From the NCBI RefSeq assembly GCF_015832195.1, contig NC_052016.1, positions 30,587,129-30,651,128 on the forward strand: a DNA stretch of 64,000 bases, written 5' to 3'. Below the pieces are notes generated by a model. That model made no database searches, was not told the origin of the DNA, and saw only the letters and a program-made list of their open reading frames with translations. The stretch's first letter is position 1. Every line of letters starts with the position of its first letter. Below are positions 51,601 to 62,988 of this stretch, one piece after another. Made by a program: the position numbers and the translations under genes. The stretch comes from Motacilla alba alba (lineage: Eukaryota > Chordata > Aves > Passeriformes > Motacillidae).

Positions 51601-54600
51601 TGAGTGCAAGACATTAAAGGTCAGGTGGGAACATTGAGCCCAAAAGAAAGGGCAGCTATCAAAAAAAGTGTTCTGCAGCTTGCACTTCTACAGCCACGCA
51701 TCATTCAGAGATACTCAAAACCCAGCTGAACATTGGCTCTGGACAAATGACTCCAGCTGATCCTGCTTGAGTTGCAGTGGTGGACTGGATGGTCTCTAGT
51801 GATGCCATCCAACACAAGTGTTTCTATGATTCTGTGATCAACCCCAGCAAAACCACCACTTCTATTTCCATTCCCTTACCAGGTTTAAATCAGAGTAGTA
51901 GATCCAGGACCGACAAGCTGCTCCTGACTGTACAGGGCCCGATCGCCGGTTTGCGTACCATACATATATATAGCTGTTATTTGGCTGAACTTCATCTTCC
52001 TTAAACCAATCAGTAGATTCATCATCATAAATGCTTCCCTCAGAGGACTTTTCATAGAGGAGTCCATGGGCATGGAGGGAATATGGTCTGGATGCCAGAT
52101 TCTTAAAATGAACCTAAAAACCCAAAATTATTCTGTTGAGCAAACTCAGGCCTAAACCAAAGCTCCCACACACATTCCCATGACCTCACACCAGGTCACA
52201 CCATCTTTTGCATAAAGATTACAGGCTACGTTTTACATGGAAAAGCCAGCAGAGAGAGCTTTTGATCTCCATGCATCTCCATGCAGACTCTCCACCTTTG
52301 ATGCAGGTAGTTTTCTGAAAAATCACGAGTCTAGCTCCCCGTCTTCCACCAAATCAAGGCTCCTAGGACATTTACTGCTGCCCCTCATTCCTGGAGCTGC
52401 GTAGTTACTGCCAGCAGGGAAATGGAGAGTTTCTACCTCTTATGCTTTGTTGCAGTTGTTACAATATAGTAACTCTAGACTTCTGTATGTATCATTCCTG
52501 CTGAAATAGTGCTTCCTACTTCTCCCAGAAAAACACCAGGATAGTGGGATTACATATTTACCTCTCCTTAGTGAATATTGCTCCCAAGCTACAATATCTT
52601 TTTCTTCTCTTACTCATGATTTAAACACAGCTTGGTGAGTTCCTGTTGCACACCACTCCTACTGAAATAAGCAGAAAGCACTGAGATCTATTCTCTCTAA
52701 GTCCATCCCTGTGTGTTGGAAGACTGGATAAAGAAGGATGAGAGAAGGGAAATTTTACAGCAGTGTGCTTCCTAATGCAAATATACCACAGTGTCACCAG
52801 GGACATGGTTCCTCTTCATACTTGTTGGCAGTTCTAATAAAATCTTGCGCATTTACATAGCAAAACTTTTTAGAGGAAGTTATATATTTTCCCAAAAGGT
52901 ATATATTAATCTTGAACACACATGTACTAATTTTTAAGTTTGGACAACTCAATTTTCATTAACAGCAAACCTAAATCTTATTTTACAGTGGATCAATGAG
53001 CCAGTATCTAATGCTGGGAAACATAAGAAAGAAAAACAAAATTTAATTTGCTGTGGACAGGAGAGAAAAAAAGATGTGTTTCAAAGAAACACATCACAGC
53101 GCTTACAAGTTCACCGTGCAATTTCTAGCTTTGAAAACTGTTTCCCCTGCATCATCTTTAAAAAATTTGTGGTATTTTTAGATCCATTCTGTCACACTCC
53201 AAGATCACTGTAAGAATCTTATCCAGGCACACACAATCAAAACATTGACCTACTAGGATAACATCGTCCACTTCAGCTCGAATAACTGGTCCCAGGATGC
53301 CGAGATGTTCTGAATATTCATCTTCATCCTGAAGAGTTGAAAAGGTACTGTCTGTATAGCTCTGGAAAACCACCTTATGTCTGCTGCCATCTTTACAGCT
53401 TTTGTCGTTCCTCATGGGACTGAAAGGAAAACCCCAATTGAAAACCCACACAGGGAATCAGAAACATTAGCTTTGATACATACAACAGAAATATTTTAGA
53501 ATTTATAAATATAAAGATAATATTTATAAATTTTTAGAATCTATAAATATAAAGAATAAACACTCAAATGGCTTCAAACTGTGTTAGGGAAGGTTTAGAT
53601 TGGATATTAGCAAAAATTTCTTTACCAAAAGGGTTGCCCAGGGAAGTGGTTGAGTCTTGGTCCCTGGAAGTGTTTAGAAGATATATGGATGTGGTTCTGA
53701 GGGACATGTTTTAGTGGTGAACCTGGCAATGCTGGGTTAAATGTTGGACTCAATAGTCTTAAAGGTGTTTTCCAACCTTCTATGAATCTACAAAATGAGC
53801 GTCAGATGATTCTGAAAATCATGGCTTCCCATGCTTAAGCAATTCAAGTTCTACAGTTGGATAAGAGATCCCGCAACCATTTGGTAAACTATCCCTGAAA
53901 AACTCCAACAAGTCTCTCAAAACCCATCTGAGATCTATTTTCCTTTTTTTTCTTAGCTTTAATAATCTGAATTGGAGCCTGGCAGAGTGTAGTGAGCCTA
54001 CCACCTACACAGTACTGTCTCTCAGATCTTTTCATCTGATAATACCTGCATTTTGCATCAAAAATCTGGTGTGGTAAAATAAGCTTTTACACCTTCGAAC
54101 TGTTGTTCAGATCTTAAATAGAAGTGATGAAATCTATTATAATTACCTACAAATCTTGCTTTATTATCAGTTTTGGAAAAACCAGAAATTTAACATAAGT
54201 TACACAGGAGAAAGGCTGGATTTTAGCTCTTCAACACACAGAGAGGATATTCCATGGGCTCTTTTAAATTCACTGGAACTATTCAGTGCACACCAGCTGA
54301 GGATGAACACCTCTGGAGAGACCTATATAGAGGTCTAAGTATACAAAAATTATTGATTTTGCAAGTGCCCAAAGAAACTGTTTTGTTCCTGCTATTTTTG
54401 CAAGTGCCATTTATATGGACTGAGATGAGGCAGGAGTAAACCTGGAGAATGCTGAAAAAGTTTTATTTTTAATTCCATCAAACGAAACGGAAATTCAGTT
54501 TGAGAAATAATCAATGTTTGGAGATTAATTTTGCATAATTAAATTATTCTTGCTCCTGTTTTGGCCTCTTTTGATAAAAATCCGAAGTTGTGCAAGTTTT

Positions 54601-57600
54601 GGTTCAGCTTTTTGATGAAAAGTGACAAGGAATTCTATGCCTTTTTGGATGAGCACTGATCTTAACCTGTATCAATTAGGAGACTGAATTTTTAGTAGAG
54701 TGTTTCTCTCAGTATATTCTCACATATTCTTTGCTGTAGCACAGTAGCCAGTCCTGCCTGTCAAAATGTAAGAAAATCCCCCAGCATTAGGATTTGTGAT
54801 CCAGTCACCTTCTGCTTTCTCTAAACAGCAGGAGCAACAACAATTCTTTATGCAGCTTTGTTTTTCCTCTTAATATAAGACAGTCACCAGTGTGGTTAAA
54901 CACCCTGCAGCTTTCATATACTTTTAATATTGCAGCCTTGTGAAGTTGGAAAGTGCTGTTATCCCATTTTCCAACAGAGAACTGAGACACCCAAACCATT
55001 TCCTGCTAGTACTAGAAACTGATTTAATCTGCCTATAAGCACATCCCATTCTAGATTCCATCAGTTAGTCCATTAAATTCCTGGAAAGACTTTGCACAAG
55101 GAGGTCTCTGTCCTGTGTACATGTACCAAGAACTCAAGCACAAACTAAAACATTCAAGCACAACAAAACAAGCTGTTAAGATTCTCTCTTGACCTCTCAT
55201 AGTGAGTTTTATAAGTGATGTATTAAAGACTGTTACTAGTGAGTCTACAAAAGGGGGTTAAAAAAAGAGTTCTTAGCTGTTTTGTGCTTGATTATAGTAT
55301 TCTCACTCTGACATTTCTAAGGGGTGCAAGTCTCCTGTGGAAAATTCTTATCGTTCTGCCACTGAAATGTCAGAAATCAGATGGCACATTACAGATGCTT
55401 TTAAGTTTATCAGCATGTGAATCAACATTCTGCAAGGATATTTCAGGATGGTGTGCCAAGTGAAAGCAAATAATTTAGGCAAACCTTTTCTTATATCCTG
55501 CATAGTTCCAGCAGACCTCTTTAGCTGCGATGTAATATCTCCTCTTATTGCCTCTGCTGCGCAGGTAGTGCTCAGCAATGTCATCAGGATTACGCTGCCT
55601 GCTGATGTTCACCTTGGGGTCAGTCATGTAGGGGTCATCAAAGCTCACATAATGGTACTTGTATTCCCCACCCCAGCTCTCATCGCTGTAGGAGTCTCCT
55701 GTCACGTATTCGTAGTCTCCGTCTGCTCGGGGAAGCCCGATTGTGATGGATGGCCTGAACTGCCGCGGAGTGAGTGTGTCACCCAGCGACTCTCCATGCC
55801 TGGCTCTGCTCACATTCACACTCTGGCTGACCTCACTGGCTGCCTTGGTGGCATCTGTGCAACACGGCGCTGCTGTGTGGTTGCTCCCACCCGGAAGCAA
55901 TGCATGGCCAAACCCTGCCACAGAATTGTTGGGCTTTTTGGGGTTTCTACTCCTTGGGCTCAGCAAGTAGGTAATTTTTGCATCTTCCTTCTTTCTCCTT
56001 CGGATCTTGATGAAGGTTCCAGATGAAGTCAAGGTATTGTTGTTTCCCTCCCTTCCTTTCTGAGTTGGGTGAATGTGGCTCCCTTTCTGGTTTTCCCCCA
56101 TTAGATGTGAGAACCCTTGATACTTCTTCATATCCTCCTTATTTATGGATGCTGTACCGTTTCTGCCATGATGATTTAACTTACCACCAGCAGATTTATC
56201 TAAGCTTGCCTCTGATCCTGGATTCAGCTTTGCAGACACCAAATTCCATTCCTCACTAGTCATTTTAGATGAATGTTTCCCAGCCCTGGGCAATGATGCT
56301 TCTAGTAAGTTCTTCACTACAGCAGGGCTGGAATTAGGGCTTGTATTGTCTAACATATATTCTAAAGAAAAAACATCTGCTGGTTTATCTTTGGATATCC
56401 TGGGTTCAGAAAGGCTGGATGCATTAGACCCATCTCCTACTGTGAGGTCCAAATCCAGTGTCAAGTTAACTGTGTGCATGGCATTTTCCATCTTCTTTCC
56501 CTCCTCTTCCAGACCATCATCATATTCATTTGGCAGTTGGCCAGTTCCCACCACGGCTTCATCGGATGCGTTCTCTGTATGATGCACAGAATGAGGTGGT
56601 TCAGACTTGTCAGAAAAGGAGACATTTTTATTTCGGACATGGTTTAGAAGGGCATTCATCTTTTGGACAGAGTAAAACTTAATGGCCAGTGAGCTTCGCC
56701 TTTTCCTTTTCTTGTTAGCGGTATAATTTCCTCTTCCTGTGCTTTGCTCTTGATGTTTTTCTGGAAAAGGTTTAATGTCCTTTCCACCAGCTGGAAGCTC
56801 TTCTGCAACATTCACTGGGCTTTCCCCATTGCTCAGCAAGGGTTCACCTGCAGACTTGTTACTGTGAGCTGTTTCATAGTTGCTTTGGCTTTTATTCTCA
56901 AATACCAAGTCAGTATCTCCATCACTTGTGGTAGCTAAAAATAAATCCTCTTCTGCTATGATTGATGTGTGATTTGACTGAAATGTTTTGGCCTTGACTG
57001 GGGGAAGAGGAGTGATATGAATTTCTAAGAACTTAGAGTTGTTTGTTGTTCCACTGCTATTTATAGCTGACAGACCTGAGCCAGCTGCCACCTCAGAACT
57101 CGCGACATATGTGTCTTCATACTGCTCCCAGGCCAGTGCTGTAAGATTCTGTTTTTCTTCATCATCTGCTGCCTTTCTTGAGCCTCGGATGGAGTAAAAA
57201 GAAGCCAGATAATCCTGGTAATCCAATTCCTCCTTGTTTCCCTCATTTTCTTGCACAACCTCCTCAGCTGAGGTGGTAACAGCTTTTCTTTCAGTCTTGG
57301 TGGGACTTAAAGCCACAAAATCAAATGTTTCATCTTCCTCATAGTCACATTTTGCATCCCTGAATCTCAGTCTCATGCCGTAACTCATTTCTGGGGTGCC
57401 CCAGGATGCCAAAAGCCAAGTACCTGCAATTGAAATAAAAGTGTTATGAGACTGGACATTGTCTGTCATGTAAATGGCCAAGGCAAATAGTTTGTGTTGC
57501 TTCTACAGCATCTGCTATAGCAGACTGCTAATCTTTATCTGGGATATTCATGAGCTCTCACTGCAATGAAAAATAATTGTTAAATGTAGACAAATAAGAG

Positions 57601-60600
57601 CACATATAAATACATCTAGGAGATGGAACTCTTTTCCATAGATTAGGCTGTAACTAGAACCTGAATCCAAAAATAACCCATGAAAGAGATGGATATGAAA
57701 AAGAAAGAAACAAATTAAAGGATCCTATGTTTACATCTGGATCTAAGAATGAGACCTCTCAAGATAAAGTTTCAATTTTATCCTGTCCTTACTGGTGCAA
57801 GCGCTGCTACATAGATAGAACATTCTGAGCAGAGCAAATGCATTCTGAGGCAATGTTGACAAACATTTGACAAACACAGTATTTTAAAAGCTTTTGGATG
57901 AATCATGGATGATCTTTAATAAGTAAAATAAGAATAAAGCAATTTGAATTTCCAATCTGACACAAGCTATTAGGCTGCCAATTTGAGGCATCTCAGATTA
58001 ATTTAAAGATTTTAATAATTCCTCCAAAACCTCATCTCAAGGTAAGTTCTCTATTGGAAACTAGAATCTTCAGAGAAGAAAATAAAATTTGTTCTCCAAA
58101 ACAACATCAAATCAATTTCTTTGCTTGTTACACCTTGCTTTTGGAACTAGTAGAAATGACAGAATAGACAGAACTAACACCCTGAGAAACAGGTTTTTTT
58201 TGTTAAAAAGGTCACATACAATTCCTCCTGTATTGATCAGCTTGAAGTGACCTGCACAACTTTCCCGATTTCCAACAACAGCAAATTTATCAAAGAAAAT
58301 ATGCCCTAGATGGAAAGAATATATTGCATACCAAAATCAAGCAAAAATACAACTTTGTTACTGGGGAGGTTTCCATAAAGTCTAATAGAGTTCTAATGAT
58401 TCTCTAGTCTTGAGAAATACAAGCCACTTAAACATTTTTAAGTTATAAGGTCTTGATGCTGTGCAATACATAAAATATATTTTTTAAAAAAGTAAGATAT
58501 TTTAAATGGCATAAGGATACTTAAACCTTGAGGGATTTTAGAATGATCACTCAAAGTGCACAGACTTCAATGACAAAGAATCTGTCCTTTTGGAAGTAAT
58601 GCCTTAAATGTGGACTACATGGGTTCTGATGCACCCTCTTCCAAGACACGGTGTTCATTCTAGATAGATATTGACATGCATCCCAGAGACCAGTGACCCT
58701 GTTCAGGCAGCCAGACTTTACTGCTGCTGAATGACCTCAAGCTAAGGTCAGGTATAGCCATTTTGCCCAGTAATGACTAGCAGAATTTGACAATTTCAGC
58801 CCATTTTAGACCGCTCAGAATAGACAAGAATGTGGCAATCCTAGAAATCATACAATGGAGTTCATGCTGGTTTCCGAAAAGAATCTTACCTTAAAATTAT
58901 CATTACTAACCCCAGTATTAATTGTGAAGTGAAAAAAAAGAAATCACGAGATGACCAACAAAAAGAGCCTCAGTACAGCATACAGCTATGCTAAGTTGGT
59001 GTAGCCAACAAGACTCCATGCACATCACTTGCACTGGGGAATGATTCAATGTTTTCTAGCACTATGTTTATCAGAAGAGTTTTCTCTCCGATTTAGATAA
59101 GTCCTTATAGACTGGAGATTAAATAATGTCTTAGAAGAGCTGTCAAGCACAGTTCCACCACTTACCACCATTGTCCATTTCCACTGTGACCGATTCTCCG
59201 CTCATTGGGAAAAGGCTCAATGTATCCTCATATTTCCCTTGATGCAGAAAAAAGTGTCCAGCAAGGCGAACAGAGACAATCTCATCATAGGTGCCAACAC
59301 TGGAAAAGTGCCACTGAACCACAGTATCTCGGCAAAATCCAAGGATTTCACTGCTGTCAGACACAAAGCCATTTATTGCTAAAAGGAAATCAAAGTAAAA
59401 GTGGTTTCAGTATTTTTGTTTTAAAACTTCCTGTTCTTTGATGTCAGTGCACTGGATTAATGTTTGCACTGGAAAGAGACTGGAAGAGGGCTGAAACCAT
59501 GGTAACTTCAATCTCTGAAAATATTATCTCTAAGGAGTAGGGTGCTGCATCAAAATTTAGTTAACCCTTGTCTTTGCTTCAGGGTCCAGAGCTAGCCTCG
59601 CTACTAGCTACAAGGTGTGGGTAGGTCTTTTCCCCCTGGCAGCTAGTAATAAAACAAGGGGAAATGGCCTCAAGCTGCACCAGGGGAGGTTCAAGGTGAA
59701 TATTTGGAAAAATTTCTTCACTGAGTGTATAACTATTGTAACAGGCTCCCAAAGAAAGTGGCAGAATCATCATCTCTGGGAGTGTTCAAAAAACAAATGA
59801 ACGTGGCACTCTGCAATATGTTTTAGTGGGCATGCTGGTATTAGGTGAGAGACTGGAGTTGATCTTGGAGGTCTTTTCCAACCTTTCTAACTCTATGATA
59901 CTTCCTATTTCTGTCCAGTGCCACCTGGCACAGTTAGAAGTTCACTGACCCTCTGGAGGATTCCCTGATCACATGCACTTCTGAGAACAAGCAATCACTG
60001 ACTGCTCAGGTCAATGTAAGCTTTCCTATTATTAATCTCAGTATTCCACTCACTGTGCATTATGTTCGAGTTATAGAACTTGGGATCATCCCTTTTAACA
60101 GTGGCTGGGTTGCTGCAGTACTCCTTGATGTTATCCTCTAGGTACCAGCTCTTATTTTCATCGAACACAGCAAACACTGCCTGCTGCTCCTCATCTGCCT
60201 TTTTCTGAAAGACAATCAACACAGCATTTACAGTTTATCAGCAGACACACCTATTAAGAATTCAATCCTACAATCTCTTTTTTACTATGTAAGCAATATA
60301 AGCTTTATCAGAGTCCTGGTAAGTGTTATCCAAAGGTTATGTGGAAGGGAGTAGAGGCTCCACACTTCAATCCTACTACTGCAACCAACCTGCAGTGGAA
60401 TGCTGAGCAAGCCTCTAGCACTGGTGATACACAGGTGGTTTATGACTGAGCTCTCTGTACAGAACCAGACTTCTGGTTTGACCTGACAAAGCTTCGACTT
60501 TTTTTTACTCCCAAGTGATCCTTAAGTCTTTGCCAAGCAAGATTTCAATAACTGGTAAAGGGAAGCCCTCTCCCAGAACTCTCCCATGCTGTTTTGGTTG

Positions 60601-62988
60601 TTCTAGATTCATTGTGCCTAAGATTGACAGATGCTGTGGAGTTGTCTCTGTTACAGAAAGGAACCAGGTCAGAGATTAATATCTTCAGAGTATGAAAATA
60701 TAATAACAGCAGGAAAATTTTTTATCAAATCTAGAAATAGACTTTAGAGTCAGGCTGACCTTTTGTTGACCTTTCTTAGCGCTTGCTAAGAAACACAGTA
60801 CATGATTCCTTTACTGCTGTGGACAGTTAGAGGACTGTTTCCTTCAGGAGAAGAAACTTTCTACTGGTTTAACTGCTCTCCACAGAACAGTTCTCTAGGG
60901 GAAGTAAAACTAAATTCAGTGTAGAATAAATAGCATTATTTGAGCAAAATCTGCCCAAACAAGTTACCTGCACACCCTTTTGCGTCAGTGCTTCACTTTT
61001 ACAAATCAGAAGTGGGCCAATCAGTCCAGAGGCTATATCTCTCTCAATATTTACAGCACTGTGATATAGCCTTGTAATACATTGTGCATCCTGTGCAGTG
61101 GGTTGATCTGTTTTAGCAATTTTCCACTCATAAATGTACGTATTCCCTGGTTCAACTCCTCTACTCTGGGTGCCATTGCCTAAGGAAAAACAAGAACAGT
61201 AATGATACAAACTCAGAGCCAGATCTTAGTATCAAGCTGCACCTTCTAATGACATTGGTGTAGTTTGGCCATTAAAAGCTACCTTGAGATAACTGAAATT
61301 CAGCAAGAACTATTGTCTCTCTAAAATCACAAACAAGAACACAAAACTAATACAAACAAATAGAGGGTATTTGTCTATGCTTCGCAGATAATACCTTGGT
61401 TTCTCTATAAGGCAACATAACAGGTAAGCAGAGGCAGGGCACAGAACTGAGGTCTCCCAGTCATGCACATTACCAGCCACAGCACCTCCTTCAAAGCAAC
61501 AAAACCATCCATAACAGTTAGTGATATCCAAAAACATATTTCACAAATTTTTTACTTGTGGGATCCAGAGGATAATCAGCTCCTTCTGCATTCTTTGCAA
61601 GTGTCACTCCGTGGAAATAAATGCTGTAGGGTCGACTGGCCTTATTTTTGAATACAATCTATATTAATAAGTAAATGAAAAAAAAATTAGGATTCAACAA
61701 ATCCTTGTCTGAATATATAATGAAGTTATCACTACAGTAGAATTTGCCTGGCTTTAGCCCAGAAAGTGCCAGAACAGCAAAAGGGTGTCTTAAGTATTGC
61801 TTGATATATAAGCCCAAAGAATAAATGCTGTTACCATTCTGCTGGACTTTGTAGACCCCAATGAGTGATGTTCAGCTGCTTACAGCTGGGCTCTGGAAGG
61901 TCTAAAAAGAACACTTATTCTTCTAGCTACTGGGCACATACTATCTCTGGAAATATGAAGTTACTGACTGAAGTTCTTAAAAACCTTCAGCATAGGAGAA
62001 AAAAAAATTCAAACCATAGCTTGTCCCAGATTCTAAGACCCAGAGGAGATATATATGGAAAAGGCACAATTTCCTGCCTATTGACAAAATCAGGATTAAA
62101 TAAAAAAACCAAAACCAAACCAAACCAAAACAAAAAACAAAAAACAAAAAAACCCACAAAAAAACCCCACCAGAAAAACAACAGAGAAAAAGAGAAAAGT
62201 AAAAAAGGAACACACTAAGCTCAAATTCAGAGCCACAGAGTCATGGTGGAAATGATAGAAGTTAAAGGTTATGGAACTTTGTGATGCATCATTAAATGAC
62301 AACAGAAAAACAAGTCGATGTTGGGGCAGCACAAGCTTGTAATGCAAATATTTTCTAGTTTCATGGTATAACCTCATGAAATAACATTTGATTATGGAAA
62401 CTGATTACCTTTGTCTAAAACAGCCGGAAAAAAATATCAGCATAAGAAACAAGAGGCTCATGAAGTTCAGCCTCACATACAAATCCCCTAGGGGGGATAC
62501 AAATCCCCTAGGAAGTCCAGACAGGTCTGGGACTTTTTTCCCATTTTGGACCAGTATCAAGATATATTTTACAGAATCTGACTGAAGCAGGTTTATGTTG
62601 TAAAATAAAGCACAATCATGGAAACTATAGAAGAAACACTGAAAATGCAAGCTAAACACTGTTACTTGTGATCATACCTTTTAACAGGGCCAATATTTAG
62701 AACATTAGCCATATTATTTGAAAGACAAAAATCAAACTAATTCCTTTGTATCTCTGCCTCAATGAAAAGCATATTGTAGTATAAATAATCTCTGTATTTG
62801 TGTTACTTACTCTGACTTTATCATTGATTTGAGCTCTGATAATAGGGCCCAAGATTCCAGTTTCCTTGGGACGAGGATTTTCCAGGCGCTTAGTGAAGCT
62901 GGCATCAGTATATTGCACAAAAATAGCCTTTTTATACCTTTTACCTATGAGATTGGAGAAGTTGTCCAAGTGTTGTGATTTATAGTGT
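42611..62988 (-). CDS. F5: F5, coagulation factor V, exons 8-25 (5' part outside window)
   Basis: Minus-strand exons: 62988-62811, 61658-61556, 61179-60968, 60204-60054, 59378-59166, 57423-55485 (B domain), 53419-53254, 52113-51880, 51369-51159, 50362-50183, 49117-49001, 48511-48440, 47363-47272, 46001-45846, 45002-44858, 44708-44560, 43797-43615 and 42799-42611. All use GT-AG; 4,690 coding bases in one frame, 1,562 whole residues. Factor V is the plasma cofactor of factor Xa in prothrombinase, bound to phosphatidylserine membranes. Domain order: most of A2 (SQHLDNFSN to MDNGGTW), a2 acidic tail, B, A3 ([16 protein letters not shown]), C1 (ECRVPMGL to ELLGCEADG) and C2 (GCSLPLGM to ELYGC). 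Thrombin sites are kept as SIR/GS, LSPR/SR and YLR/SR, matching human Arg709, 1018 and 1545. Twelve exons follow the B exon, as in the 25-exon human gene. Oddities: short B domain, Lys at the Arg506 and Arg348 sites, C-terminal extension. The exon ending at 45846 has a weak donor (GTCTGT). Confidence 0.96.
50630..50725 (+). repeat. Dispersed repeat copy in F5 intron 16
   Basis: 'gcccaaaaggaaggacagctat' and the following 60 bases closely resemble 51633-51715 in the neighbouring intron ('gcccaaaagaaagggcagctat', then 'acttctacag'). This is a shared interspersed repeat, possibly a CR1 internal part. Confidence 0.5.
51615..51838 (+). mobile_element. CR1-like LINE 3' fragment in F5 intron 15
   Basis: Plus orientation: 'agatactcaaaacccagctg', 'gatcctgcttgagttgcag', 'tggactggatggtctctag', ending 'tttctatgattctgtgatc', the typical CR1 3' terminus. 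It starts with the repeat also found at 50630-50725. Confidence 0.8.
53580..53795 (+). mobile_element. CR1 LINE 3' fragment in F5 intron 13
   Basis: Plus-oriented CR1: 'ggtttagattggatattag', 'gttgcccagggaagtgg', 'ttggactcaatagtcttaaa', 'ttttccaaccttctatgaat'. Truncated. Confidence 0.8.
53796..55484 (-). other. F5: Rest of F5 intron 13, nothing recognised
   Basis: Intron between the B-domain exon and the first A3 exon. Frames are short and without family resemblance. Confidence 0.6.
55485..57423 (-). other. F5: F5 large exon: end of A2, acidic a2 tail and B domain
   Basis: A single 1,939-base exon with 645 whole codons. It starts with the end of A2 ([18 protein letters not shown]) and the acidic a2 tail ([17 protein letters not shown] at the human Arg679 APC site). 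The thrombin-type site SIR/GS is at about residue 79 of the exon. The B domain then runs about 542 residues to YLR/SR. It is rich in N-glycosylation sequons (NLT, NYT, NVS, NAS, NNT, NHT). A basic stretch [11 protein letters not shown] before LSPR (Arg codon 55952-55954) matches the human B-domain basic region. The acidic [14 protein letters not shown] to FDDPYMTDP part matches the acidic region before the last cleavage site. No nonapeptide repeat array is seen. Confidence 0.9.
59590..59905 (+). mobile_element. CR1 LINE 3' fragment in F5 intron 11
   Basis: Plus-oriented CR1: 'aataaaacaaggggaaatgg', 'aagctgcaccaggggaggtt', 'aacaggctcccaaagaaagt', 'tcttttccaacctttctaac', ending near 'tctatgatac'. 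Confidence 0.85.
62099..62190. repeat. A/C low-complexity tract
   Basis: Degenerate (ACCAA)n / (CAAAAAA)n sequence in F5 intron 8. The open frames here are artefacts of the repeat. Confidence 0.85.

Noticed and set aside
55448..56026. Plus-strand 192-codon frame over the F5 B domain
   Set aside because: Antisense shadow of the real F5 exon 13 frame.
58220..58305. Splice-flanked 86-base open segment in F5 intron 12 (phase 2, 28 codons)
   Set aside because: It has AG and GT edges, but exons 12 and 13 already join in phase with the family protein (DNG-GTW). Including 86 bases would shift the frame of the B domain, and the peptide matches nothing in A2.
62979..62981. Reading the YK-SQHLDN site as the APC site Arg306
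   Set aside because: Counting the mature human chain puts Arg306 in the KKTR-NLKK linker, which is upstream and outside this window; the site here is Arg348.
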